A stretch of 64,000 bases of DNA, taken from contig JAEZRV010000070.1 in the NCBI GenBank assembly GCA_023444055.1, positions 1-64,000 of the forward strand, in the 5' to 3' direction. The notes beneath the pieces were generated by a model. That model was not told the origin of the DNA and made no database searches. It saw nothing but the letters and a program-made list of their open reading frames with translations. The stretch comes from Bacillota bacterium. Lineage in GTDB: Bacteria; Bacillota; Clostridia; Acetivibrionales; DSM-1351. Positions 1 to 7,139 of the stretch are shown in pieces; position 1 is the stretch's first letter, and each line of letters starts with the position of its first letter. Position numbers and translations under genes: made by a program.

Positions 1-37
1 TTTCAGTCCCCTGCTCTACCGACTGAGCTATCTGGGC
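1..37 (-). tRNA. tRNA-Phe (GAA), 5' part, cut by window edge
   Basis: Read on the minus strand the sequence starts with GCCCAGA, followed by the D arm AGCTCAGTCGGTAGAGCA and the anticodon loop beginning CTGAAA, so the anticodon is GAA (Phe). The 3' half lies outside the window. It is the last gene of a minus-strand tRNA run Val-Asp-Phe. Confidence 0.9.
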
Positions 38-41
38 AAAT

Positions 42-118
42 TGGCGACCCGGAACGGGCTCGAACCGTCGACCTCCAGCGTGACAGGCTGGCATTCTAAC
101 CAACTGAACTACCGGGCC
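42..118 (-). tRNA. tRNA-Asp (GTC)
   Basis: Complete cloverleaf on the minus strand: acceptor GGCCCGG pairs with CCGGGTC, T loop GGTTCGAGCC, anticodon loop CTGTCAC giving GTC (Asp). The CCA end is encoded (42-44). Only a few bases separate it from tRNA-Phe, so the two are probably cotranscribed. Confidence 0.95.
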
Positions 119-142
119 AATTTGTATGTCTTTCACGGAGAA

Positions 143-218
143 TGGTGGGAACTATAGGGCTCGAACCTATGACCCTCTGCTTGTAAGGCAGATGCTCTCC
201 CAGCTGAGCTAAGCTCCC
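143..218 (-). tRNA. tRNA-Val (TAC)
   Basis: Minus-strand cloverleaf with acceptor GGGAGCT/AGTTCCC, anticodon loop CTTACAA (TAC, Val), T loop GGTTCGAGCC and an encoded CCA. An identical gene lies at 63452-63527, so the window carries two copies of this tRNA about 63 kb apart. Confidence 0.95.
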
Positions 219-366
219 AAGGCTTAACTCCGTGAGCGACAATTGATAGTATACAAGACAATGTTATTAAAGTCAACAGCTTTTTTAACAATTTTTCAAA
301 AATATTTTTATTATACTTAACGATACTCACAGATGCTTAATAAATCTCACAATTTCATTTTATTTT

Positions 367-1245
367 TTATGTTTGAAGCCCTTTAATAAGCTCTTCTAAA
401 TCTTCATGAGTAAAGTTATATTTTGTATTGCAGAAGTGGCATTGTAGCTCAGCACCTTTACCATCTTGAAGTATTTCGAGCAAATCATCCTTTCCAATAC
501 TAATTAAGTTTCTCTCCATTCTATCCCTTGAACAGTTACATACAAAACTACAAGGAACCTTTTCAATAACTTTAGGATTCATGCCGTCCAATAAACGCTT
601 TAAAACCTCTTCTGGCGTTGTTCCTTCTGATAGAAGCTTAGATATAGGAGGAAACCCTATTAATCGTTCCTCGAGCTTTTCAACAGTCTCCTCGTCAGTT
701 CCAGGCATAAGCTGAACAATAAATCCACCTGCCGCTTTAACACCACTTGCATCTACTAATACTCCTAAAGAAACCGTTGATGGCACTTGTTCTGATGTAG
801 CAAAGTAATACGTTAAATCATCAGCTATTTCACCAGAAACTAAATCAGAAAATCCGATATATGGCTCTTTAAGACCCATATCCTTAATAACATTTATATA
901 TCCGTAACCCACAGCCGTTCGTATATCCAATTTACCACGTTCATTCAGAGGTAAATCTACAACTGGATTATTTACGTAACCTCTTACATTCGCATTCGAG
1001 TCTGATGCTACCACTATTCCTCCAAGTGGACCATCTCCCTTAATTTGAATTGTAAGCTTGTCTTTTTCACCTTTTAACATCTTCGACATCATTCCAGCTG
1101 CCGTAAGTGTTCTACCTAATGCAGCTGTAGCAATTGGTGATAGTCCATGTACCTCTCTTGCTTTTTCTACAAGATTAGTAGATACTGCCGCAAAAGCACG
1201 TACTGTTCCTTCTGCTGCTGTTACTCGTATGATGTAGTCATTCAT
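367..1245 (-). CDS. hslO: Hsp33 redox-regulated chaperone
   Basis: 292-residue Hsp33 family protein, a cytosolic holdase chaperone switched on by oxidation of a zinc-binding cysteine centre. The C-terminal redox switch is visible as VCNCSRD followed about 30 residues later by CHFC (CXC and CXXC). The N-terminal part begins MNDYIIRVTAAEGTVRAFA, the usual family start. The reading frame stays open upstream to 1308, but that stretch runs through a repeated hairpin element and begins with the GTG of the Shine-Dalgarno itself, so the ATG at 1243-1245 is chosen. The only strong ribosome site (GGAGG, 1308-1312) is 62 nt away, with the hairpin in between. Confidence 0.95.
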   Translation of the reverse strand: MNDYIIRVTAAEGTVRAFAAVSTNLVEKAREVHGLSPIATAALGRTLTAAGMMSKMLKGEKDKLTIQIKGDGPLGGIVVASDSNANVRGYVNNPVVDLPLNERGKLDIRTAVGYGYINVIKDMGLKEPYIGFSDLVSGEIADDLTYYFATSEQVPSTVSLGVLVDASGVKAAGGFIVQLMPGTDEETVEKLEERLIGFPPISKLLSEGTTPEEVLKRLLDGMNPKVIEKVPCSFVCNCSRDRMERNLISIGKDDLLEILQDGKGAELQCHFCNTKYNFTHEDLEELIKGLQT

Positions 1246-1312
1246 TATTATGTCCATGTCCCGCATTCTACACAAAACCACATGAAAGAAATGACATGGA
1301 CTCGGCACCTCC
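1246..1312 (-). promoter_or_regulatory. Hairpin between Shine-Dalgarno and start codon (copy 1, hslO)
   Basis: On the minus strand: GGAGG (1308-1312), 6 nt TGCCGA, arm GTCCATGTC (1293-1301), a 32-nt loop, arm GACATGGAC (1252-1260), 6 nt ATAATA, then ATG of hslO. The nine pairs are perfect. An ATG inside the first arm also sits 10 nt after GGAGG and would encode MSFLSCGFV before a stop. Copies with the same spacings occur before the genes starting at 2982, 23465 and 32101. Confidence 0.75.
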
Positions 1313-1414
1313 TTTTTTTATTTTTTTAATTTCTTTCAACCTTATATTCCCCTTATGCATATTGAATTCTGTTTATTAATTACATTTCTTACATTCCTTT
1401 TCTTTAGAAATATT

Positions 1415-1444
1415 GAAAACCCCGATATATATAATATATCGGGG
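1415..1444 (-). terminator. Rho-independent terminator after cold-shock gene
   Basis: Arms CCCCGATATAT (1420-1430) and ATATATCGGGG (1434-1444) form a strong hairpin followed on the minus strand by TTTTC. It sits just past the cold-shock gene stop and isolates it from hslO. Confidence 0.85.
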
Positions 1445-1481
1445 TATTAATGGCTACTTCAGTATATAGTTAAAGCATTAA

Positions 1482-1682
1482 TTATGCTCTCTGAACGTTT
1501 GCAGCCTGAGGACCTTTAGCTCCTTCAACAACATCAAATACTACTTCTGAGCCTTCCTCAAGTGTTTTGTATCCATCCATTGTGATTGCTGAGAAATGTA
1601 CAAATACGTCATTTCCGCCATCTCTTTCGATAAATCCAAAGCCTTTTTCAGCATTAAACCATTTAACTCTTCCCTTTTCCAT
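1482..1682 (-). CDS. cspA: Cold-shock protein, CspA/CspB family
   Basis: 66-residue single cold-shock domain protein that binds single-stranded RNA/DNA and acts as an RNA chaperone. The RNP motifs are clear: KGFGFIER near residues 14-21 and DVFVHFSAI at 25-33, with the starting MEKGRVKWFNAEKG. Length is typical (65-70). The start is preceded by AGGAGGAATTGAACA. Upstream the leader contains a small hairpin with CGCG ends (about 1720-1734), consistent with a structured leader as known for csp genes. It has its own terminator and appears monocistronic. Confidence 0.95.
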   Translation of the reverse strand: MEKGRVKWFNAEKGFGFIERDGGNDVFVHFSAITMDGYKTLEEGSEVVFDVVEGAKGPQAANVQRA

Positions 1683-1888
1683 TGTTCAATTCCTCCTGAA
1701 ATATAACTAAACTTATTACGCGATATTTTCGCGTTCATTTAACAACATATAGAAGTTTAACATATATCTTGCTAACTGTCAAATGAATTTATTTTCTTCT
1801 TGTCTATATGACACTAAAAAAAATAATCATATAACGCTTTATTAGCTATTTTTCCTTATTTTTCAGCAATTAAACCTGTAAAAATAAT

Positions 1889-2680
1889 CTAGTAATTAGA
1901 CAAATTTTTTTTGCATATATAGAAACTTCTTTTACTTTTTTCTGATGGTTTTCTCAATTTTAGTTCATCATATACAGATAAACATTCTAAATCTGAGTCT
2001 TTAATGAACTCCATTATTTCATCATGAGAATATGCTCTCTCAAAGTGTGTTTCATCAAATCTTTCATAAGTTATACCACTTTTCACAAAAAATGTTAAAT
2101 CAAATCTGGCAATTTTTGTTTTATTATTATACTCATTCTCCCAAATATATGTAATATCATCACCAATTTCATAATACAAATTATCTGATAAAATGTTTTC
2201 AAATTTGTACTGTGTGTTAATATCGAAAATAAATAATCCATTCGGATTTAAATAATTACAAACCAGCTTAAATAGTTTTTGTACCTGAGATACTTTTGTT
2301 AGATAGTTAAAGCTATCAAGTAAACATACTATTACATCTACAGTACCATATAGCTCAAAATTACACATATCCTGATTAAGGAATAGTATATCAAGCCCTT
2401 CCTTCTTGGCTTTTTCAGTAGCACAGTCTAGCATTTCGGTTGATAAATCCAAACATATCATCTCATAATCGCGTCTAGCCATTTCAATACCAAAACTGCC
2501 TGTCCCACAACCCAGTTCTAATATCATTGAAGCCTTGGCCTTATTCTTTGCCAATATACTTTCAACATAATCTGCCCATTTCTTATAATCTATATCAAGA
2601 GTTAACTTATCATATACATACGCAAAATTATTATATATATTGCACACATCCTTATTCCAACTATTGTACAAGGTACTCAA
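1889..2680 (-). CDS. SAM-dependent methyltransferase, class I
   Basis: 263-residue protein with a Rossmann methyltransferase fold. Motif I is ILELGCGTGSFG (residues about 52-63), followed by an acidic strand end ICLDLSTEML and the motif IV-like VDVIVCLLDSFNYL. The N-terminus (NNFAYVYDKL, KKWADYVES) matches a common Firmicutes family of unknown substrate. The start is a TTG at 2678-2680 with AAGGGG very close upstream, so the exact start is uncertain. It stands between two terminators and looks monocistronic. The substrate cannot be told from the sequence. Confidence 0.85.
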   Translation of the reverse strand: MSTLYNSWNKDVCNIYNNFAYVYDKLTLDIDYKKWADYVESILAKNKAKASMILELGCGTGSFGIEMARRDYEMICLDLSTEMLDCATEKAKKEGLDILFLNQDMCNFELYGTVDVIVCLLDSFNYLTKVSQVQKLFKLVCNYLNPNGLFIFDINTQYKFENILSDNLYYEIGDDITYIWENEYNNKTKIARFDLTFFVKSGITYERFDETHFERAYSHDEIMEFIKDSDLECLSVYDELKLRKPSEKSKRSFYICKKNLSNY

Positions 2681-2711
2681 AACCCCTTGTCATGGTTTTT
2701 TCAATAAAAAT

Positions 2712-2732
2712 GCTACACTTAATAAATGTAGC
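2712..2732 (-). terminator. Small hairpin with T-run before the methyltransferase gene
   Basis: GCTACA and TGTAGC arms close an AT loop, followed on the minus strand by ATTTTTATTG. It could be a second terminator for the spore-protein transcript or a leader hairpin of the methyltransferase gene. Confidence 0.5.
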
Positions 2733-2798
2733 CTATAATAATATATCACTTTTTTATAATTTTAAATATATAAAATTACTACAATATTATTTTTTCAG

Positions 2799-2831
2799 AT
2801 TAAAAGCCAGCAAATCAAATCTGCTGGCTTT
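2799..2831 (-). terminator. Terminator overlapping the 3' end of the spore-protein gene
   Basis: AAAGCCAGCA (2803-2812) and TGCTGGCTTT (2822-2831) pair, with TTTTAATC following on the minus strand. The upstream arm lies in the last codons of the gene (stop at 2815), so coding and termination signals overlap. Confidence 0.8.
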
Positions 2832-2982
2832 CTTGTATTTGAGCTTTCTTTCTTTTATTTACTAATCCACCAATTCTACCTGTTTCTTTTGGACTTAAGC
2901 TTTTCCAGCCATCCTTCATAACCTTCTCTATCAAACCAAGTTCACGAGCAATCTCGTATTTTACCTTCTCATTTTCATCCAT
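2815..2982 (-). CDS. Small acid-soluble spore protein, alpha/beta (SspF-like)
   Basis: 55-residue basic protein. KYEIARELGL (residues 8-17) and KETGRIGGLVNKRKK (32-46) match the two conserved blocks of alpha/beta-type spore proteins, which coat and protect spore DNA. It is a short variant closer to SspF than to the 60-70 residue major forms. The frame is open up to 3087, but the extra part is readthrough of a 19-nt repeat array, so the start is placed at the ATG 2980-2982. That ATG lies exactly 6 nt after the 3' arm of the hairpin element, whose GGAGG is 305 nt upstream; no other ribosome site is near. Confidence 0.8.
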   Translation of the reverse strand: MDENEKVKYEIARELGLIEKVMKDGWKSLSPKETGRIGGLVNKRKKAQIQESQQI

Positions 2983-3292
2983 ATTAGTTCCCATGCCATT
3001 TTTTATGTTAACTGAGTTTTCTGACTTCAAACAGAGTTCTTGACTCAAGATGAAATCCTCGGCTTTAAATGAAGTTCTTGACTTCAAATGAATTTATCAA
3101 TTTCAAAATGTAGTTTTTGACTTCAAATAGAGTATCGACTCCAAATAGAATTTTTTCATCTGAAAACATCCAACTTAATGTGAAAATTAGAAATCGTTTA
3201 TCCAGCGTTTTTACCGTCGCTTATTTCTTTAAAGAGCTGATATCGCGACAATTTACATCGGATAAAACCAATGACATGGATTAAGCACCTCC
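2983..3292 (-). promoter_or_regulatory. Hairpin between Shine-Dalgarno and start codon (copy 4, spore protein; giant loop)
   Basis: Minus strand: GGAGG (3288-3292), 6 nt TGCTTA, arm ATCCATGTC (3273-3281), a 275-nt loop, arm GGCATGGGA (2989-2997), 6 nt ACTAAT, ATG. Eight of nine arm positions pair, two of them G-U. The loop contains the tandem mini-hairpin array at 3011-3166. An ATG in the first arm, 10 nt after GGAGG, opens an 18-codon frame (MSLVLSDVNCRDISSLKK). Confidence 0.6.
3011..3166. repeat. Eight tandem 18-21 nt units, each a small inverted repeat
   Basis: Plus-strand units begin at 3011, 3032, 3051, 3070, 3089, 3109, 3128 and 3146. The clearest unit is TGAAGTTCTTGACTTCAAA (3070-3088). 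In most units the flanks still pair although their bases differ, for example GAAGT/ACTTC, GAGT/ACTC and GAAAT/CTTTA-type pairs. Unit length is not a multiple of three and there are no spacers, so it is neither coding nor CRISPR. Confidence 0.8.
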
Positions 3293-3354
3293 CTACAGTT
3301 TTTATAATTTAGTTCAGACATAACCTCAATAATCTGTTATACCCCTAATTTAAG

Positions 3355-3396
3355 GTAAAAATTTATTCCTCATTGCTATCAAGCCATAAGGAATAA
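3355..3396 (-). terminator. Terminator after the S41 protease gene
   Basis: TTATTCCT (3363-3370) pairs with AAGGAATAA (3388-3396), followed on the minus strand by ATTTTTACC. A second AT-rich inverted repeat (ATTAGAT/ATCTAAT) lies just before it. Confidence 0.65.
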
Positions 3397-3470
3397 ATTA
3401 GATTTCTAAGAAATAAATATCTAATTGGTATTATGTGGCTAAAAATCAAAAATTATACCTCAAATTCATA

Positions 3471-4709
3471 TTATTTATTTGTTAACACCTCAATAGCCTT
3501 CTGAAGCTGTAAATCGTCTTCTCGCGGAATAGCCGAAACAGATGTATCTTTATACTTATCATCGAGTTTAACCTCTATATCAGGCTTTATACCATCTCCC
3601 TGGATGCATATACCTGCCGGAGTAAAATACCTAGCTATAGTTACCTTTAACCCTGTTCCATCACCAAAGCCATATGTTGATTGAACCAAACCCTTCCCAA
3701 AGGTTTTCGTTCCAATAAGTGTTCCCTTTTTGAAATCTTTAATAGCACCAGCAAGTATTTCTGATGCACTAGCACTATTTCCATTAGTTAAGACTACAAT
3801 AGGTATATCTAGTGCTTTATCATCTGATGGTTCTATCTCTTTTTTACCATTTCTATCTTCAGTATAAACAATTGTTCCCTTTGGCAGAATTCTGTCTGCT
3901 AATTCAACAACTTCTTTGTACAATCCACCCGGATTGTCTCTAACATCAATTATTAGCGATTTTGCTCCGTCATTAACAAACTTATTTACTTGACTAATAA
4001 AATTTTTGCTTATATTTTCATCAAACATTTTTAGTTTTATATATGCGATGTTACCATCTATCATCTCACTTCTAATATTTATTTTTGCAACAATCTTCTT
4101 TCTAACAACTGTAACATCCATTGTACTATGCTGCGACTGTCTATATATCGTCAATACAGTTTCTGTATTTTCCTCACCTTTAATCATACTAGCTATAAGA
4201 GAATCGTCTTTAATGCTAGTTATGTCTTTACCATCAATCTTTAGTATTTTGTCGCCCTGCTTAATTCCAGCGGCTTTTGCAGGTGAATCATCATATGGTT
4301 CTAGCACAGTGGCTATCCCATTTTTATCAAGTATTATTGGTAATCCAACACCTACATACTCATTCTCAGTATTTTTTTGCATATCCATAAACCACTTCAT
4401 TTGTTCCTTATCATAATAAACCGTATAAGGATCTTTGAGAGAATCAGCCATGCCAGTAATTGCACCTTCTATAAGCTTGTTTGTGTCAACATCTTCATAA
4501 TACCTGCCTTGGAGAATACTTCTAGCCTCATTAAATTTTTTAATGGTCTCCCTGCTTACACTATCTTTTTTGAAAGATAACGAATAACTACCTGAAAAGT
4601 AACCTAACGCCATAAAAAATAAAGCACATACTGTAAAAGAGATTACAGCTGTCATTGCAATAATACCTATTGGATATTTAGAATCTAACTTCTTATTTTC
4701 ATAATCCAA
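3471..4709 (-). CDS. ctpA: S41 family carboxy-terminal processing protease (CtpA/CtpB type)
   Basis: 412-residue membrane-anchored serine protease that cleaves proteins at their C-terminal side outside the membrane. One membrane segment at about residues 14-36; a PDZ domain at about 115-200 (VGVGLPI, GIKQGDKILKIDG); protease core with NSASASE (311-317, nucleophile serine) and FGKG (general-base Lys339). In sporulating bacteria relatives cleave SpoIVFA or act in wall remodelling. It starts with TTG, 7 nt after GAGGTG. It follows the ftsE-ftsX-M23 group on the same strand, but a terminator and a palindrome separate them. Confidence 0.93.
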   Translation of the reverse strand: MDYENKKLDSKYPIGIIAMTAVISFTVCALFFMALGYFSGSYSLSFKKDSVSRETIKKFNEARSILQGRYYEDVDTNKLIEGAITGMADSLKDPYTVYYDKEQMKWFMDMQKNTENEYVGVGLPIILDKNGIATVLEPYDDSPAKAAGIKQGDKILKIDGKDITSIKDDSLIASMIKGEENTETVLTIYRQSQHSTMDVTVVRKKIVAKINIRSEMIDGNIAYIKLKMFDENISKNFISQVNKFVNDGAKSLIIDVRDNPGGLYKEVVELADRILPKGTIVYTEDRNGKKEIEPSDDKALDIPIVVLTNGNSASASEILAGAIKDFKKGTLIGTKTFGKGLVQSTYGFGDGTGLKVTIARYFTPAGICIQGDGIKPDIEVKLDDKYKDTSVSAIPREDDLQLQKAIEVLTNK

Positions 4710-4841
4710 AATAATTCACCTCTTATTTTTATTTAAACTTTTAATTAAGATTTATATTCTTATACTTAATATCACGTTAGTAATTAATATTGAAAAACTT
4801 AGATATAGATATTATATTTTAATTCCGCTTAGCTTAATCTT

Positions 4842-4895
4842 ATACTATTTCGTATTTAAAAATGTGGTATTACATTTTTAAATACGAAATAGTAT
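4842..4895. repeat. Perfect 23-bp inverted repeat (palindrome family, copy 1)
   Basis: Arms 4842-4864 and 4873-4895 are exact complements around an 8-nt loop (ATGTGGTATTACAT at the tip). Related, less perfect copies lie at 26732-26778 and 62091-62135; all begin TATACTA and share the tip GTGG-ATTACATTTT in two of three. It may fold in RNA or as a cruciform. Confidence 0.85.
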
Positions 4896-4957
4896 TATGC
4901 CAATCGCTAAGTTAATTAAATAAGTATCATATATATTGATATGCTTAAAGTTGCAAT

Positions 4958-4982
4958 AATAAACCCGCATTTTTTATGCGGG
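4958..4982 (-). terminator. Terminator after the M23 peptidase gene
   Basis: CCCGCAT (4964-4970) and ATGCGGG (4976-4982) form a tight hairpin followed on the minus strand by TTTATTATT. It ends the ftsE-ftsX-M23 transcript. Confidence 0.9.
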
Positions 4983-5029
4983 CTTAAATTTATCAATTTA
5001 ATATGATATTTTTTTAACTATACTCAACT

Positions 5030-6160
5030 TTAAGTATAATAACTCATCGGATTCTTTGTTTCGCCATTTACTCTAACTTCAAAATGCAAATGAGGTCCTG
5101 TTGACAGTCCAGTACTTCCGACCTTTCCAATGATATCTCCCTTATTAACTTTATCTCCAACACTAACAAGTAATGCACTTTGATGTCCATATAATGTAGC
5201 TATGCCATCTCCATGATCTATTATAATACAATTCCCATATCCACCATTCCAACCTGCTAAAATTACTCTGCCACTATTTGTAGCAACTATTTTAGCTCCT
5301 GAAGGAGCATTAATATCAATTCCCGCATGGAATTTTCTTACTTTATAAACTGGATGAATTCTGTATCCATATGGTGAGGAAATACCAGTATATCCAGGAG
5401 TAGGCCACTTCATAATACCACCAGCATATTTAGCAGTCTTATCCTGTAGTTGAGCTATTTTACTTTGAAGCTCTTTTGATAGAGCAATCATTTCATCTTC
5501 TCTCTTCTCAGCTTCCTTTAGCCTAATTTTCTGTTCCTCAATATCGGATTCTATTTCTGCTCTTGAAGCTTTAATATCAGAAGCCTTAGCATTAAGTTGC
5601 TCTAGCTGTACTACTTTTTTCTCTAGTTCATTAAGTTTTTCCTGTTTTTCTACATCTGCATTTTCTTTACCTAACGCAATCTCCTTTATTAACTTTTCAT
5701 CATTCTTTTTAACCAAGGACATAAGCTCAGTTCTAGAAAAAAATTCGCTGAAGCTTTTGGATTCAATAAAAACTTCTAATGGAGATTTGTTCATATTCTG
5801 ATACATAACCCTCATTCTTGTTTTAAATAGCTCAGTCTTATATTCATAATCCTTTTCTATAGCATCTATTTCTTTATTGATAAGTTCTATATCAGCTTTC
5901 ACTTTTGAAATCTCTTTTGACCTTTGCCGTTGAGTATTCTTAGTTTTTTCAGCATCAGCCTGAAGCTTCTTTACATCAGCAGTCTTTTGCTTTATCTCAC
6001 TTTGTAGCGCTTTTTTTTCTTTTGCCAACTGATTTATTTTACTATTTACTTGTTGTTGTTCATTCTTTGCGCTTTGCAATTTTGATGTTGCATTTACAGG
6101 TATAATAATGCAAGAAAATATGTATACAACTACCATTAACACAGATAATCTTTTCTTCAT
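5030..6160 (-). CDS. M23 (LytM) murein hydrolase with long coiled coil, EnvC/PcsB-like FtsEX partner
   Basis: 376 residues: signal peptide (about 1-24, ending NATS), a heptad-rich coiled coil over about 25-245, and a C-terminal LytM peptidase. Metal-ligand motifs are present: HAGIDINAP, the GHQS histidine and GPHLHFEV. It probably cleaves peptidoglycan cross-links at sites of division or elongation. It follows ftsX by 58 nt on the same strand, and FtsEX complexes are known to gate coiled-coil hydrolases of exactly this build (EnvC, PcsB, CwlO). A strong GGGGAGGG ribosome site precedes the start. Substrate bond and division role are inferred. Confidence 0.9.
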   Translation of the reverse strand: MKKRLSVLMVVVYIFSCIIIPVNATSKLQSAKNEQQQVNSKINQLAKEKKALQSEIKQKTADVKKLQADAEKTKNTQRQRSKEISKVKADIELINKEIDAIEKDYEYKTELFKTRMRVMYQNMNKSPLEVFIESKSFSEFFSRTELMSLVKKNDEKLIKEIALGKENADVEKQEKLNELEKKVVQLEQLNAKASDIKASRAEIESDIEEQKIRLKEAEKREDEMIALSKELQSKIAQLQDKTAKYAGGIMKWPTPGYTGISSPYGYRIHPVYKVRKFHAGIDINAPSGAKIVATNSGRVILAGWNGGYGNCIIIDHGDGIATLYGHQSALLVSVGDKVNKGDIIGKVGSTGLSTGPHLHFEVRVNGETKNPMSYYT

Positions 6161-6218
6161 TTTACCCTCCCCTTTTTGTCCTTAGTATAAAAATCCAAAA
6201 TAAAAACTAAAACCCACA

Positions 6219-7139
6219 TTATACTTTAAGATGTTTCCTTATTGACATAGCACTTCCTGCCGCACCTATAACTGCACTAATTCCTGTATAAATTAACGCT
6301 AATGTACCCCAAACAGTTCCAAACTTAACAGTAGCGAAACCACCTCCAAATGATGTTAAATCGTTGCTCAGCCTAGGTTCTGCCAGATTATATATATACA
6401 TAATTAGCATAAATGCTATTATTGCTCCAATAATGCCAATCAAAATCCCTTCATAAATAAAAGGCCATCTTATAAACCAATCTGTAGCACCAATGTACTT
6501 CATAATATTGATTTCCTTGCGCCTAGCGAAAACAGTTAGTTTAATGGTATTAGATATAATAAATAATGATATTACTAATAGTAGTCCAATTAAAATTGTA
6601 CTAATTATCTTGACCCAATTTGATATATTTTGAATTGCATCAATAGTCTTCTGTGAATATTCAACATTTTGTACCCCTGGAAGTGCAAGAAATTCCTTTG
6701 CAGCCAAATCGCTGTTCTCAGGGTTTTTAACCTTAACAACGAAAGAAACATTTAGAAAGCTCTCATCATATCCCTCTAAAATATCTGCTCCGCCGTCTTC
6801 CGTCTTATTATCATCAAGGTATTTTTTTAACTGCTCAAAAGCCTCTTTCTTAGAGACAGTAGTAAACTTTTCTACATACTTGTTACTAGAAATCTCTGTT
6901 TGAACTGCATCAACCTGTTCATCTGTAAGTTCTGGAAGGCAAAACACCTGCATTGTAGGTTGCTGTGATAATATATTTATATTATGGTTTAAGTTTACTA
7001 ATATTAAGTAAAACACTCCAAATAAAATCAAAGCTGCAATTATTACACTAATAGATGCCAATGACATAAGTCTATTTCTGGTAACATTTAAAAAACTCGT
7101 TTTAAGAATATATTTTATACTCCGTATCTTCATCCCCAT
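6219..7139 (-). CDS. ftsX: Cell-division ABC transporter permease FtsX
   Basis: 306-residue membrane protein with an N-terminal transmembrane helix (about 25-48), a large external domain (about 50-170) and three C-terminal helices, the usual FtsX topology. It ends in the conserved MSIRKHLKV. With FtsE it passes ATP-driven shape change to an external hydrolase, here most likely the adjacent M23 protein. The frame overlaps ftsE by 38 nt; the start could be either of two nearby ATGs (7137-7139 or 7131-7133), both served by AAAGGG inside ftsE, implying translational coupling. Confidence 0.93.
   Translation of the reverse strand: MGMKIRSIKYILKTSFLNVTRNRLMSLASISVIIAALILFGVFYLILVNLNHNINILSQQPTMQVFCLPELTDEQVDAVQTEISSNKYVEKFTTVSKKEAFEQLKKYLDDNKTEDGGADILEGYDESFLNVSFVVKVKNPENSDLAAKEFLALPGVQNVEYSQKTIDAIQNISNWVKIISTILIGLLLVISLFIISNTIKLTVFARRKEINIMKYIGATDWFIRWPFIYEGILIGIIGAIIAFMLIMYIYNLAEPRLSNDLTSFGGGFATVKFGTVWGTLALIYTGISAVIGAAGSAMSIRKHLKV

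Noticed and set aside
133..330. Open frame across tRNA-Val (and the similar one at 63403-63600)
   Set aside because: Both are translations of tRNA genes; similarity between them is due to the identical tRNA.
1246..1308. Longer N-terminus of Hsp33 from an upstream in-frame GTG
   Set aside because: The GTG is part of the Shine-Dalgarno motif and the extension encodes the hairpin element; family members start at MNDYI.
3011..3166. CRISPR array
   Set aside because: Units are adjacent 18-21 nt palindromes without unique spacers, and no cas gene is present.
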